Below are positions 1 to 8,772 of a DNA stretch of 64,000 bases, in pieces. This DNA comes from Methylobacterium frigidaeris (lineage in GTDB: Bacteria > Pseudomonadota > Alphaproteobacteria > Rhizobiales > Beijerinckiaceae). Under the pieces are notes generated by a model. That model did no database searches. It was not told the origin of the DNA and worked only from the letters and a program-made list of their open reading frames with translations. How positions within the stretch are numbered: the first letter of the stretch is position 1; each line of letters begins with the position of its first letter. The position numbers and the translations under genes were made by a program. The DNA lies in the NCBI RefSeq assembly GCF_022179185.1, contig NZ_BPQJ01000015.1, forward strand, positions 1 to 64,000, given 5' to 3'.

Positions 1-46
1 GCTCATAACCTGAAGGTCACAGGTTCAAATCCTGTCCCCGCAACCA
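1..46 (+). tRNA. tRNA-fMet (initiator), 3' part only
   Basis: The window opens inside a tRNA. The anticodon loop CTCATAA (anticodon CAT) is followed by a T arm (ACAGG-TTCAAAT-CCTGT), the acceptor strand CCCCGCA, discriminator A and an encoded CCA. An acceptor strand ending in A72 before discriminator A is the initiator-type pattern, where position 1 is unpaired with 72, and the GG/CC pairs flanking the loop also fit. It is therefore called initiator rather than elongator tRNA-Met. The 5' half, including the D arm, lies outside the window. Confidence 0.88.
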
Positions 47-93
47 AGATCATGACAAACCCCGCTCGGCGATGCCGGCGGGGTTTGTCGCAT

Positions 94-324
94 TCAGGCC
101 AGCGTGTAGCCGGGCTTCTTGAAGATCGTGTCCGTCTTGGCGACGATGTCGGGCTCGTAGACGGTGGCTATCCAGGCGCTCGGCTCCACGTCCTCGACGC
201 CAACCGAGACCGAGCCTTCGGAGCAGCCGGTCGCGGTCATCACAGCCTTGGTGATCTCGTCGGTGATGCGCTGCTTCTGCTCGTCGCTCCGGCCGGAATA
301 GAGCTTCACGATGACGTGTGGCAT
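94..324 (-). CDS. 4-oxalocrotonate tautomerase family protein
   Basis: A 76-residue protein whose second residue is proline (MPHVIVKLYSGRS), the catalytic base of the tautomerase superfamily after removal of Met. Length and the beta-alpha-beta pattern fit the small subunits that assemble as hexamers or trimers and catalyse keto-enol tautomerisation. The Met-Pro start was chosen because Pro must become the N-terminus; longer in-frame starts upstream would bury it. It lies 20 bp downstream of a cupin gene on the same strand, so the two are probably co-transcribed. The physiological substrate cannot be told from sequence; a role in clearing reactive carbonyl or aromatic catabolites is a guess. 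Confidence 0.82.
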   Translation of the reverse strand: MPHVIVKLYSGRSDEQKQRITDEITKAVMTATGCSEGSVSVGVEDVEPSAWIATVYEPDIVAKTDTIFKKPGYTLA

Positions 325-344
325 GGGGTCGGGTTCTCTCTTTC

Positions 345-743
345 TTAGCGCCCGCCGTACTCGGCGTCGGTCACGGGATCGAGCCAGGTCACGGCGCTGC
401 CGTCCTGCTTCTCCTGGATGGCGATGTGGCTCATGCCGGTGGCGGCGGTCGCGCCGTGCCAGTGCTTCTCGCCGGGCGGGAACCACACCACATCGCCGGG
501 CCGTATCTCCTCGATCGGGCCACCCTCCCTCTGCGCCCAGCCCAGGCCGACCGTGACGATCAGGGTTTGGCCGAGGGGATGGGTGTGCCAGGCCGTCCGC
601 GCGCCCGGCTCGAAGGTGACGTGGGCGCCGGTGACGCGCGCCGGATCCGGCGGGCCCATGAGCGGGTCGATCCGCACCCGGCCGGTGAAGTACTCCGCCG
701 AGCCCGTCTGCGACGGACGGGACCCGCTCCTATGGATTTCCAT
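345..743 (-). CDS. Cupin-domain protein (quercetinase / mandelonitrile lyase-like)
   Basis: This 132-residue single-domain cupin carries both metal motifs. The first is near residues 46-62 (PGARTAWHTHPLGQT, giving two His) and the second near 88-97 (PPGEKHWHGA). Such small cupins bind Mn or Fe and include the bacterial hydroxynitrile lyases and uncharacterised oxygenase-like proteins. The start MEIHRSG was chosen over a longer frame because the upstream extension is Arg-rich and unlike cupins. It lies upstream of the tautomerase in a probable two-gene unit. The reaction is unknown; the assignment to the cupin fold is firm. Confidence 0.85.
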   Translation of the reverse strand: MEIHRSGSRPSQTGSAEYFTGRVRIDPLMGPPDPARVTGAHVTFEPGARTAWHTHPLGQTLIVTVGLGWAQREGGPIEEIRPGDVVWFPPGEKHWHGATAATGMSHIAIQEKQDGSAVTWLDPVTDAEYGGR

Positions 744-825
744 GACAAACTCCCTCCTGGCGCGCCGCGTGGGACCGGACTGCCTTAGCCCAGGTCCCAC
801 CGGCGCCGCCAGGGAGGGGGAAAGA

Positions 826-2298
826 TCAGCGTGCCGCCTCGCGGCCGACCCGGCTGTGGCGCCGGCCATAGCCGAAATAGATCGCGAGCCCGATCCCGAG
901 CCAGACCACCAGGCGCAGCCAGGTCTCCCCGTCGAGGGAGAGCATCATCGCCAGACAGACCAGGATGCCGGCCACCGGTATCAGCGGCACCAGCGGCACG
1001 CGGTAGCCCCGCGGCTCGTCCGGGTGGGTGCGCCGCATAATGACGACGCCGGCGCAGACGATGATGAAGGCGAGCAGCGTGCCGATGCTGGTCATGTGAC
1101 CCAGCGTGCTGATCGGAGTCAGACCGCCCAGGAGCGCCGCGAACACCATGAAGAACAGGTTCGAGCGGTACGGCGTGCGCCAGGTCGGGTGAATGGCCGC
1201 GAAGAATTTCGGCAGCAGCCGGTCGTTCGCCATGGAGAAGAAGACCCGCGACTGGCCGTAGAGCAGCACCAGCATCACGGTCGTGAAGCCCGCGATGACA
1301 CCGAGCGTCACCAGGGTCTGGAGCCACGGGAACGGCGTCTGCTTGATGGCGGTGGCGACCGGGGCCGCGTCGCCCTTCATCGACGCGTAGGGAACGAGGC
1401 CGGTGAGCACCGCCGCGAAGGCGATGTAGAGCACCGTGCAGATCGCCAGCGAGCCGAGGATGCCGACCATCATCGTGCGCTGAGGGTTCTTCACCTCCTG
1501 CGCCGCCGTCGAGACCGCGTCGAAGCCGATATAGGCGAAGAACACTACGCCGGCCGCCCGCATGATGCCGCTCCAGCCGTACTCGCCGAAGGTGCCGGTA
1601 TTCTCCGGGATGAACGGCACGTAGTTCTGCGCCTTGATGTAGAACAGGCCGACCCCGACCACGACCAGCACCACCGCGACCTTCACCACCACGATCACGC
1701 TGTTGACCCGGGTCGATTCACGCACGCCGCGCATCAGGAGCAGCGAAATCAGGCACAGGATCAGGACTGCCGGCAGGTTGACGAGGCCATGGACGCTCGA
1801 GCCGTCGGCCAGCTGCACCGTCTCGAACGGCGAGTGCAGGAGGCGCGGCGGCAGCGTGATCCCCCAATCCTGCAACAGGCTGGCGACGTATTTCGACCAG
1901 CTCACCGACACGGTGGCGGCGCCGACCGCGTATTCGAGCACCAGATCCCAGCCGATGATCCAGGCGACGAACTCGCCCATCGTCGCGTAGGCGTAGGTGT
2001 AGGCGCTGCCCGAGACCGGGATCATGCTGGCGAGCTCGCTGTAGCACATGCCTGCGAGCGCGCAGCCGATGGCCGCGATGGCGAAGGAGATGACGACCGC
2101 CGGCCCGGCATTCTCGGCCGCCGCGATGCCGGTGAGCGAGAACAGCCCGGCGCCGATGATCGCCCCGATGCCGAGCCCAACCAGGCTCCAGGGCCCCAGG
2201 GTGCGCTCGAGGGTGTGGCTGCCGCCCTCCGCATCCTCTCGGAGGCGATCGATCGGCTTCGTCCGCATCAGCCCGTCCGCTACGCTCTCCTGTGCCAT
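826..2298 (-). CDS. APC-superfamily amino acid permease
   Basis: A 490-residue membrane protein with about twelve hydrophobic segments. It opens with the APC signature GIGAIIGAGLFSLTG near residue 45, the unwound TM1 glycine motif that binds the amino acid backbone. Closest in style to the cationic amino acid transporter (CAT, YfnA-like) branch, which brings amino acids across the inner membrane with protons. The ATG at 2298 has GGAG eight bases upstream, so it is preferred over the ATG at 2322. The C-terminus is short and basic. It stands alone on its strand with no binding protein nearby. Substrate specificity (lysine, arginine or small neutral amino acids) cannot be decided here. Confidence 0.9.
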   Translation of the reverse strand: MAQESVADGLMRTKPIDRLREDAEGGSHTLERTLGPWSLVGLGIGAIIGAGLFSLTGIAAAENAGPAVVISFAIAAIGCALAGMCYSELASMIPVSGSAYTYAYATMGEFVAWIIGWDLVLEYAVGAATVSVSWSKYVASLLQDWGITLPPRLLHSPFETVQLADGSSVHGLVNLPAVLILCLISLLLMRGVRESTRVNSVIVVVKVAVVLVVVGVGLFYIKAQNYVPFIPENTGTFGEYGWSGIMRAAGVVFFAYIGFDAVSTAAQEVKNPQRTMMVGILGSLAICTVLYIAFAAVLTGLVPYASMKGDAAPVATAIKQTPFPWLQTLVTLGVIAGFTTVMLVLLYGQSRVFFSMANDRLLPKFFAAIHPTWRTPYRSNLFFMVFAALLGGLTPISTLGHMTSIGTLLAFIIVCAGVVIMRRTHPDEPRGYRVPLVPLIPVAGILVCLAMMLSLDGETWLRLVVWLGIGLAIYFGYGRRHSRVGREAAR

Positions 2299-2483
2299 CG
2301 TGCGTTCTCCGAGGGTCGTCAAGGACTAGAACGCAGCGTCATCGCCAAAGCTGCACCGTGATGATCGTCCTCTCTCGGAAGGGAGTTGCTGCACCGCAAT
2401 CGTCTCGCCCGCGACGCATCGGCCGCTTGCCGAAGCGTCCCCCGCTTCAATAGTATTCGCCCGCAGACACAGGAGGAGCCCCC

Positions 2484-2780
2484 ATGTGCCGGATCTTCGC
2501 CGAGCAGACGCCGGAGCGCTACGCCTATGAGACGCGTTCGCTGCGGATCGGCGGGCACTGCACCTCTCTGCGCCTTGAGACCGCGTTCTGGACCATCCTG
2601 GAGGAGATCGCCCGTCAGGAGGGGCTGAGCGTCGCGAAGTTCGCCACCAAGCTCCATGACGAGGTGCTGGAGCGGCACGGCGCGGTGCGCAACTTCGCCT
2701 CGCTCCTGCGCTGCTCCTGCCTGATCTACCTGTCCGGGGGCCACCGGGCGGCTGCGCCGGTGCTGATGGCGGCAGAGTAA
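2484..2780 (+). CDS. Ribbon-helix-helix domain protein (RHH_4 type)
   Basis: A 98-residue protein resembling the RHH_4 family, small alphaproteobacterial proteins with a ribbon-helix-helix fold. The segment TRSLRIGGHCTSLRLETAFW supplies the beta-ribbon, followed by helices in WTILEEIARQEG and LSVAKFATKLHDEV. Family members are usually about 80-100 residues and presumed DNA-binding dimers, although a target is not known. A GGAGGAG site precedes the ATG. Its stop lies 2 bp from the stop of the convergent GMC oxidoreductase gene. There is no toxin partner next to it, so an antitoxin role is unlikely. Confidence 0.75.
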   Translation: MCRIFAEQTPERYAYETRSLRIGGHCTSLRLETAFWTILEEIARQEGLSVAKFATKLHDEVLERHGAVRNFASLLRCSCLIYLSGGHRAAAPVLMAAE

Positions 2781-2782
2781 GC

Positions 2783-4420
2783 CTATCTGGCATCCTCCAG
2801 GATCATCGCCGCGCCCTTCTCGGCCAGCATGATCGTCGGCGAGTTGGTGTTGCCCGAGGTGATGCGCGGCATCGCCGAGGCGTCCGCGACCCGCAGGCCC
2901 CGCACCCCGCGCACCCGCAGGCGCGCATCGAGCACCGCGCCGGCCTCGTGGTCGGCCCCCATCCGGGCGGTGCCGACGGGATGGAAGATCGTGGTGCCGA
3001 GATCGCCTGCGGCCTTGAGCAGGTCGGCGTCGCTCGCGATCGAGGGTCCCGGCAGGTGCTCCTCCGGCCGATAGCGGGCGAGTGGCGCCTGGGCGACGAT
3101 GCGGCGGGTCAATTTCAGCGAATCGACCGCCACCCGGCGGTCCTCCTCGGTCGAGAGATAGTTCGGCCGGATCTCCGGCGGCGCCAGCGGGTCGGGGCTC
3201 GCCGCATGCACGCTGCCGCGGCTCGAGGGGCGCAGGTTGCACACGCTCGCCGTGAAGGCCCCGAACGGGTGCAGGCCCTCGCCCCACTTGTCGAGGGAGA
3301 GCGGCTGGAAGTGGTATTCGAGGTTCGCGGTGGCGTAATCGGGCGAGGAGCGGGTGAACACCCCGACTTGGCTCGGTGCCATGGTGAGCGGCCCGGTGCG
3401 GAACAGCGCGTATTCCACCCCCATCCAGCCGCGCTTGATCAGGTTGGCATAGGTGAGGTTGAGCGTCGGCACGCCCGTCACCTTGTAGACCGGCCGGATC
3501 TGCAGGTGGTCCTGCAGGTTCTCGCCGACGCCGGGGGCGTGATGCGCGACCTCGATCCCGAGGGCCTGGAGCCGCGCCCCGTCGCCGATCCCGGAGAGTT
3601 CGAGGAGTTTCGGCGTCGCGACGGCGCCGGCCGAGAGCACGACCTCGCCGTTCGCCCGCGCCAGGTAGCGCTGCCCGCCGCGGCCGAACACCACGCCGGC
3701 GGCGCGGCCGTCCTCGATCAGCACCCGCTCGACATGCACCCCGGTCTCGAGCCGCAGGTTGGGGCGGTTCAGGGCCGGCTTGAGGAAGCCGCGGGCCGCG
3801 CTCCAGCGCCGGCCGCGACGCTGGTTGACCTGGAAGTAGGACGAGCCCTCGTTATCGCCGGTATTGAAGTCCGGAATCTTGGGGATGCCGGCGGCCTCCG
3901 CGGCGTCGCGGATCGCGTCGAGGATCGCCCAGCGGATCCGCGGCGGCTCGACCCGCCACTCGCCGCCGGAGCGGTGGAAGCTGTTCGGCGGCGCGATGTG
4001 GTCCTCGTGCTTGAGGAAGTAGGGCAGCACGTCGTCCCAGCCCCAGCCCTCGAGGCCGAGCTGGCGCCAGCCGTCGTAATCGGCGGCCTGGCCGCGCATG
4101 TAGATCATCGCGTTGATGGCGGACGAGCCGCCGATGACCTTGCCGCGCGGGTAGGCCAGCTGGCGCCCGTTCAGCCCCGCCTCGGCCTGGGTGGTGAAGA
4201 GCCAGTCCGCCCGCTTGTTGCCGATCGCGAAGAGATAGCCGGCCGGGATGTGGAACCAGATCCAGTTGTCGCGCCCACCCGCCTCCAGCACCAGCACGCG
4301 CCGGCGCGGATCGGCCGAGAGGCGGTTGGCGAGCACGCAGCCCGCCGAGCCCGCCCCGACCACGATGTCGTCGTAGGTGCCGAAATCCTCGAAAGCCCCG
4401 CCGGCCGTGCTGCCCGCCAT
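2783..4420 (-). CDS. GMC family FAD-dependent oxidoreductase (choline/alcohol dehydrogenase-like)
   Basis: A 545-residue flavoenzyme of the glucose-methanol-choline family. The N-terminal FAD-binding motif is VGAGSAGCVLANRL (near residue 22), followed by LEAGG. The GMC signature 1 region GGSSAINAMIYMRGQ is near residue 98. The C-terminal block HPVGTARMG plus NTNSPTIMLAEKGA contains the catalytic His and the FAD-contacting Asn-Thr. Full family length. A GGGGAAA site precedes the ATG. No aldehyde dehydrogenase or choline transporter is adjacent, so an alcohol substrate is likely but betA is not asserted. It oxidises a primary alcohol and passes electrons to FAD in the cytoplasm or at the membrane. 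Confidence 0.88.
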   Translation of the reverse strand: MAGSTAGGAFEDFGTYDDIVVGAGSAGCVLANRLSADPRRRVLVLEAGGRDNWIWFHIPAGYLFAIGNKRADWLFTTQAEAGLNGRQLAYPRGKVIGGSSAINAMIYMRGQAADYDGWRQLGLEGWGWDDVLPYFLKHEDHIAPPNSFHRSGGEWRVEPPRIRWAILDAIRDAAEAAGIPKIPDFNTGDNEGSSYFQVNQRRGRRWSAARGFLKPALNRPNLRLETGVHVERVLIEDGRAAGVVFGRGGQRYLARANGEVVLSAGAVATPKLLELSGIGDGARLQALGIEVAHHAPGVGENLQDHLQIRPVYKVTGVPTLNLTYANLIKRGWMGVEYALFRTGPLTMAPSQVGVFTRSSPDYATANLEYHFQPLSLDKWGEGLHPFGAFTASVCNLRPSSRGSVHAASPDPLAPPEIRPNYLSTEEDRRVAVDSLKLTRRIVAQAPLARYRPEEHLPGPSIASDADLLKAAGDLGTTIFHPVGTARMGADHEAGAVLDARLRVRGVRGLRVADASAMPRITSGNTNSPTIMLAEKGAAMILEDAR

Positions 4421-4526
4421 CGCGTTTCCCCGCCCTGATCTGTCGTTCCGGCGGGTTTAGCGCATTCCTCTGGCGACGGCGCAAGGGGTACCAGTTAAGC
4501 TCCGCCGAAACATCCGGGAGGGGACG

Positions 4527-6095
4527 ATGGGGCGGACAATCGGAATCGCGGCGGGTCTCGCCGCCGGCCTGATGGCGGCGCCGGCGCTCGCCGGCGAGTG
4601 CGGTGCGCTCGCCGCCCTGAAGATCGAGGCGGTGAACCTCCACTCCGCCGCCGAGGTCCCGGCCTCGGGTGACCTGCCGGCCTATTGCCGGGTGCTCGGC
4701 ACGGTGCGGCCGGCGATCAGCGTCGAGGTGCGGCTGCCGCTGCAGAACTGGAACGGCAAATATTACGGTACCGGCTGCGGCGGCTTCTGCGGCACCCTCA
4801 ATGCGGACGCGCCCGGCTTCACCAACGCGATGAATTACGGCCTGCGCCGGGGCTACGCCGCCTCGACGATGGATTCGGGCCACTGGGGCACCGGCTCGGT
4901 CGACGGGCGCTGGGCCGTCGGCGACCTCGTCGCCCGGATGGATTGGGGCCAGCGCGCCGTGACCGAGACCGCCCGGGTCAGCAAGGCGCTGGTGCGGGCC
5001 TTCTACGACCGGCCGCAACACAAGTCCTACTTCGCCGGCTGCTCCACCGGCGGCCGCATGGCGGCGATGGAGGCGCTGAAATACCCGAAGGACTTCGACG
5101 GGATCATCAGCGGAGCGCCTGCCCTCGACTATACCGGCCTCGTCGCCACGACCTTCGCCTGGGTGACGAAGGCGAATACGGGCGCGGACGGCAAGCCGAT
5201 CCTGACGACGCCGCGGGTCAAGCTCGTGGCGGATGCGGTGGCGGCGGCCTGCGGGGCGAAGGAGACCGGAGGCCTCGTCGCCGACCCGCGGCAATGCAGC
5301 TTCAAGCCGTCGTCGCTGCGCTGCTCCGGCGACACCTCCGACAAGTGCCTGAGCGAGGCCGAGATCGGGGTGCTGGAGAAGTGGTACGCCGGCCCGGCCG
5401 ATACCGGCGGCCGGGCGCTCTATCCCGGCGGCATCCCGCTCGGCTCCGAGGCACATTGGCCGCGCTGGCTCACGGGCCTCGGCAACGCACCGGCGATCCT
5501 GCCGCTCTTCTCCGCCGACTTCCTGCGCTACATGGCGTTCTGGCCCTCGCCCGGGCCGGCCTACCGCGTCGCGGATTTCGATTTCTCCGCCGATCCGGCC
5601 CGGATGGCACCGCAGGCGCAGGTCTACAACGCCGCCACCTACGATCCCGTGGCCGCGACGGTGCGGCCGGCGGCCGATCTCGCACCCTTTCGCGATGCGG
5701 GCGGCAAGCTCCTGATCTATCACGGCTGGGGCGATCCGCTGGTCACGCCGTTCATGAGCGTCGCCTTCTACGAGGCGTTGGCCAAAGGAACCGATGGCAA
5801 AGGAGCCGGCGGACAGGGCCCGGGCGGCTTCGACGCCCTGGCCAAGACCGCGCGCCTGTTCATGGTGCCGGGCATGGACCATTGCGGCATCGGCACCGAG
5901 GGGCCGGGCATCAGCGACACCGGCATCGATCCGCTGACGGCGCTGGAACGCTGGGTCGAGGCCGGGGAGGCGCCGCGCGAGCTCGTCGCGACGAAGCGCG
6001 ACGCCGGCGGGGCGGTGCTGTGGTCGCGGCCGGTCTGCGCCTACCCGCAGGTCCCCCGCCCCGACGGCGCCGGCCTCAGCTGTGCGGCGCCGTGA
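4527..6095 (+). CDS. Exported tannase / feruloyl esterase family protein
   Basis: A 522-residue alpha/beta hydrolase with an N-terminal signal peptide (hydrophobic stretch, then APALAGE near residue 24). The nucleophile motif is GCSTGG (CS), the acid lies in HGWGDPLVTP and the base in MDHCGIG (HC). Together these form the CS-D-HC motif, in which a disulfide joins the residues next to Ser and His. Family members hydrolyse galloyl or feruloyl esters of plant polyphenols; export suggests action on plant-derived esters in the periplasm or outside the cell. RBS GGGAGGGG precedes the ATG. It is transcribed divergently from the GMC gene with a 106-bp shared upstream region. Exact substrate is unknown. 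Confidence 0.88.
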   Translation: MGRTIGIAAGLAAGLMAAPALAGECGALAALKIEAVNLHSAAEVPASGDLPAYCRVLGTVRPAISVEVRLPLQNWNGKYYGTGCGGFCGTLNADAPGFTNAMNYGLRRGYAASTMDSGHWGTGSVDGRWAVGDLVARMDWGQRAVTETARVSKALVRAFYDRPQHKSYFAGCSTGGRMAAMEALKYPKDFDGIISGAPALDYTGLVATTFAWVTKANTGADGKPILTTPRVKLVADAVAAACGAKETGGLVADPRQCSFKPSSLRCSGDTSDKCLSEAEIGVLEKWYAGPADTGGRALYPGGIPLGSEAHWPRWLTGLGNAPAILPLFSADFLRYMAFWPSPGPAYRVADFDFSADPARMAPQAQVYNAATYDPVAATVRPAADLAPFRDAGGKLLIYHGWGDPLVTPFMSVAFYEALAKGTDGKGAGGQGPGGFDALAKTARLFMVPGMDHCGIGTEGPGISDTGIDPLTALERWVEAGEAPRELVATKRDAGGAVLWSRPVCAYPQVPRPDGAGLSCAAP

Positions 6096-6236
6096 GGGCG
6101 ACCTCGACCGCCCGGCCTCGGTCGGTCGGCCTAAGGCGACAGCCTCTCCACGGCGGCCGGAATTTTCCTATAGTGTAACGTGTTAGCAATTGTTCAGGGC
6201 CGCTTTCGTGGCATCTGTGCCGCAGGAGTGGCAGGC

Positions 6237-6476
6237 ATGAGCGACGATGCACGACCCCGGGTCCTCTCGATCACCAGTGTCACCGCCGTCAGCACGATCG
6301 ACGGCGGCGATACCCTGGCGGCCGAAGTGAGCGGGCCGGATGGCGGCACGGTGTTCCTGCTGATTCCCCTCGGGGCCGCCGGTGCCCTGATCACCCAGCT
6401 CACCGACGCCGCCGAGCGCGGGGCGCAGGAGCGGCGTCTCCACAGCCAGGGACGCCGCCCCGTCCCGGGAACGTAG
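6237..6476 (+). CDS. Hypothetical protein, 79 aa
   Basis: A short acidic-to-neutral protein starting MSDDARPRVLS with GGAG ten bases before the ATG. The middle alternates hydrophobic and polar residues (beta-strand-like), then an Ala/Gly-rich stretch LIPLGAAGALITQL and a basic tail. It has no recognisable motif, signal peptide or membrane segment. It precedes the diguanylate cyclase on the same strand with a 107-bp gap. The upstream gap (6096-6236) includes an AT-rich stretch around 6165-6195, a plausible promoter area. I cannot assign a role. A codon pattern with strong third-position GC supports it being real. Confidence 0.55.
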   Translation: MSDDARPRVLSITSVTAVSTIDGGDTLAAEVSGPDGGTVFLLIPLGAAGALITQLTDAAERGAQERRLHSQGRRPVPGT

Positions 6477-6583
6477 GATCCGAGTCCTCCTGCTGAGCGC
6501 GATCGTTCGAATGCGAGTGGTCGGCTGAACCGATCGTTGCGGGAGACGGGCGGAGAACGGGCCTCCGGTCGCGGAGGTGCATC

Positions 6584-8305
6584 GTGTCGTTCAGGAATCG
6601 GCTCCGCTTCGAGCACCAGCTCGCCGCGCTGGTCGGCTTGCTCTGCCTTGCCCTGGTGGGGGCGACGGTGGGCGGCGCCGTCTGGCTCGAGCGGAGGAGC
6701 GCCATCCAGCTCGCCGAGGCGCGCCTCGCCCGCCTCGCCACCGGCATGGCCGAGACCCTCGACGTCACCTTGCGCGAGCGCTTCCGCGAGATCCAGGTCG
6801 TCGCCGGCCTCGAACCGCTGCGCGAGCGCTGGAGCAGCGACGCGACGATGGTCCGCGGCGTCCTCGCCGCCATGCGGACGACGGCGCCGGACTATGCCTG
6901 GCTCGGCTTCGTCTCGGCGGACGGCCGCATCCGGGTCGGCACGGACGGCCTGCTCGAAGGGATGGCGATGAACGGGAGAGCCTGGTTCGAGACCGGGCTC
7001 GCCAGGCCCAATGTCGGCGACGTGCACGAGGCGGTGCTGCTGAGCCGCCTCCTCGTCCGCGCCGAGCCCGAGCCCCTGCGCCTCGTCGACGTCGCGGCGC
7101 CGGTGCGCGATGCCGCGGGCGGCGTCATCGGGGTGCTCGCCGGCCACCTGAGCTGGGACTGGGCGATCCGGGCTCGGCGGCGCCTCCTCGACGAGGATCT
7201 GCCGGGCACCGACCTGTGGGTGCTCGACCGGCGCGGCCACGTGATCCTGGGGCCGCGCCTCGGCACGATGCCGTTCGGACCGGCCCGAATCGGCGCCATG
7301 GTCGAGCAGGGCAGCGGCCGCTTCACCGCCGCGCTCGGCACCGAGACGGTGCTCGCGGGCTTCGCCTCGGCGGCGACGGGCGAGCGGAGCGGGATCGCGG
7401 GCGGCGATCCCGGCCTCGGCTGGATCGTGGTGGCGACCCGGCCGGAGGCGCAGGCCCTCGCGCCGGTGCGGCGCTCGGTACAGGCGCTGCTCGCCCTCGG
7501 CGCCGCCGCGGCGGTGATCGGCATCGCGCTCGCCTGGTGCCTCGGTCGCCGGGCGGCGGCACCGCTCCGGCGGATGACCGCCGCAGCGGACCGGATCGGT
7601 CGCGAGGCCGAGGCGACCACGCTGCCGCGCCTCGATGGCGCCCGGGAATTCGTGGCCCTCTCGGCCGCCCTGCGCTCGCTGCTGCGGCGGATCGGCACCG
7701 TCGAGCGCGAGCTCAACGATGCCACGACCCGCTCGACCCGCGTCGCCGCCTTCTACCGGCGCCAGATCGAGGACCTGCGCCAGGTCGCCGGTACCGACGT
7801 GCTCACCGGGCTCCTCAACCGGCGCGGTTTCGCTGGGCCGGCGGAGGAGGCCTTCGCGCAGGCGAGGGGCGGCCGCTGCGGGGTCGCCGTGCTGGTCGTC
7901 GACATCGACCACTTCAAGCGCGTCAACGACCAACACGGACACGATGCCGGCGACGCGGTGATCCGCCATGTCGGTGCCCTGCTGGCGGAGACCGTGCGCG
8001 GCTCCGACACCGTCGCCCGCTTCGGCGGCGAGGAATTCGTGGTGCTGCTCCTCGGCCTTGGCGGGTCCGAGGCGGGGCTCATCGCCGAGCGACTCTGCGT
8101 CGCCGCGCGGGGCGCGGAGATCGCGCATGGCGGCCGCGCCATCGCCGTCACGGTCAGCATCGGGGTCGCGACGGTGTCGGCGCGCGACCCGGACATCCAG
8201 GCGGCGATCGCCCGCGCCGACGCGGCCCTCTACGAGGCCAAGGCGCGGGGCCGGGACCGGGTCAGCGTCGCGGTGGAGACCGAGGAGATCGAGCGGGCGG
8301 CGTGA
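6584..8305 (+). CDS. Membrane diguanylate cyclase with extracytoplasmic sensor and HAMP-like region
   Basis: A 573-residue inner-membrane enzyme that makes cyclic di-GMP from two GTP. A first membrane helix (about 13-33) and a second (about 303-325) bracket a ~270-residue periplasmic Cache-like sensor. A HAMP-like linker and short coil follow, then a C-terminal GGDEF domain (about 400-560) with active-site FGGEEF. The sequence RGSD sits exactly five residues before GGEEF, the canonical inhibitory I-site (RxxD), so product feedback is expected. The start is GTG at 6584, set by GGAGG at 6573-6577. The sensed ligand is unknown. The HD-GYP phosphodiesterase at 28763 could be an opposing activity, but is 20 kb away. 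Confidence 0.92.
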   Translation: MSFRNRLRFEHQLAALVGLLCLALVGATVGGAVWLERRSAIQLAEARLARLATGMAETLDVTLRERFREIQVVAGLEPLRERWSSDATMVRGVLAAMRTTAPDYAWLGFVSADGRIRVGTDGLLEGMAMNGRAWFETGLARPNVGDVHEAVLLSRLLVRAEPEPLRLVDVAAPVRDAAGGVIGVLAGHLSWDWAIRARRRLLDEDLPGTDLWVLDRRGHVILGPRLGTMPFGPARIGAMVEQGSGRFTAALGTETVLAGFASAATGERSGIAGGDPGLGWIVVATRPEAQALAPVRRSVQALLALGAAAAVIGIALAWCLGRRAAAPLRRMTAAADRIGREAEATTLPRLDGAREFVALSAALRSLLRRIGTVERELNDATTRSTRVAAFYRRQIEDLRQVAGTDVLTGLLNRRGFAGPAEEAFAQARGGRCGVAVLVVDIDHFKRVNDQHGHDAGDAVIRHVGALLAETVRGSDTVARFGGEEFVVLLLGLGGSEAGLIAERLCVAARGAEIAHGGRAIAVTVSIGVATVSARDPDIQAAIARADAALYEAKARGRDRVSVAVETEEIERAA

Positions 8306-8491
8306 GGGCCCCTCACCCTCGCTCGAGGCGCACGGATCGGCGGACGAAACCGAGGGCCGCGATCCCGTGCCCCCGTCTTCGGCGTTTCGGCGAGCTTAGC
8401 GATGCGACTGTCGCGCTGTCGAGAGGATCGACCGCCCGAGAGTCGCTTCCCGCACCGCATCCCGCCGTCGTCGGAGCGTTTCCGGCCCGGC

Positions 8492-8517
8492 GGAACCGGA
8501 TTGCGTCAAGCTCCGTT
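8492..8517 (+). promoter_or_regulatory. Putative EcfG (general stress response) promoter
   Basis: GGAAC at 8492-8496 and CGTT at 8514-8517 are separated by exactly 17 bases. This matches the alphaproteobacterial EcfG consensus GGAAC-N16/17-CGTT perfectly. It lies about 40 bases upstream of the membrane microprotein start, a normal distance for a -35/-10 pair. Seen in sequence; use in the cell is inferred. Confidence 0.6.
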
Positions 8518-8557
8518 AATGCCCCACGAGAGTATTCGTGGAGTCATGGAGGCGACG

Positions 8558-8641
8558 ATGATGAAAGGTGGGCTGCTCTGGTTGATCGGCATACCGCTGC
8601 CGATCATCCTGATCCTGTTCTTCCTGGGCTACCTGCATTGA
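8558..8641 (+). CDS. 27-aa membrane microprotein (MMKGGLLWLIGIP...)
   Basis: A tiny protein made almost entirely of one hydrophobic helix, starting MMKGGLLWLIGIPLPIILI and ending GYLH. GGAGG at 8548-8552 is a strong ribosome binding site for ATG at 8558 (or the next ATG at 8561), which decides the start against longer frames upstream. I recall similar short proteins with a KGGLLWLIGIP core from alphaproteobacteria, usually unnamed. The near-perfect EcfG-type promoter upstream suggests stress induction. Likely topology is a single inner-membrane span. Function unknown; candidates are a membrane-stress or lipid-associated microprotein. Confidence 0.65.
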   Translation: MMKGGLLWLIGIPLPIILILFFLGYLH

Positions 8642-8701
8642 TCATCTTGGCGGGACGCTACCGGGAGCGAACCGAGATCGGTGCGAAAGCCCGATAGGAT
8701 C

Positions 8702-8733
8702 GGCTCACGCGGGCCAGTGGCCCCGCGTGAGCC
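8702..8733. terminator. Hairpin between convergent genes
   Basis: Perfect 12-bp arms GGCTCACGCGGG (8702-8713) and CCCGCGTGAGCC (8722-8733) enclose an 8-base loop. It lies between the convergent ends of the microprotein gene and the 8773-9030 gene. There is no T-tract on either side, so it may be a bidirectional pause or terminator, or an mRNA 3' end stabiliser. Confidence 0.5.
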
Positions 8734-8772
8734 TCATGACTTGAGCGCAGGGTCGTGCACCGCGACGAGGCG

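Noticed and set aside
418..2361. A long plus-strand open frame across the cupin and permease genes
   Set aside because: The product is His/Asp/Glu-rich low complexity, spans two real minus-strand genes, and has no motif.
6183..6443. A minus-strand frame opposite the 79-aa protein
   Set aside because: No ribosome binding site and no recognisable features; the plus-strand frame has GGAG before ATG 6237.
8402..8557. A longer version of the membrane microprotein starting at 8402
   Set aside because: It would translate through the EcfG-type promoter with Arg/Pro-rich sequence; the GGAGG at 8548-8552 marks the short start.
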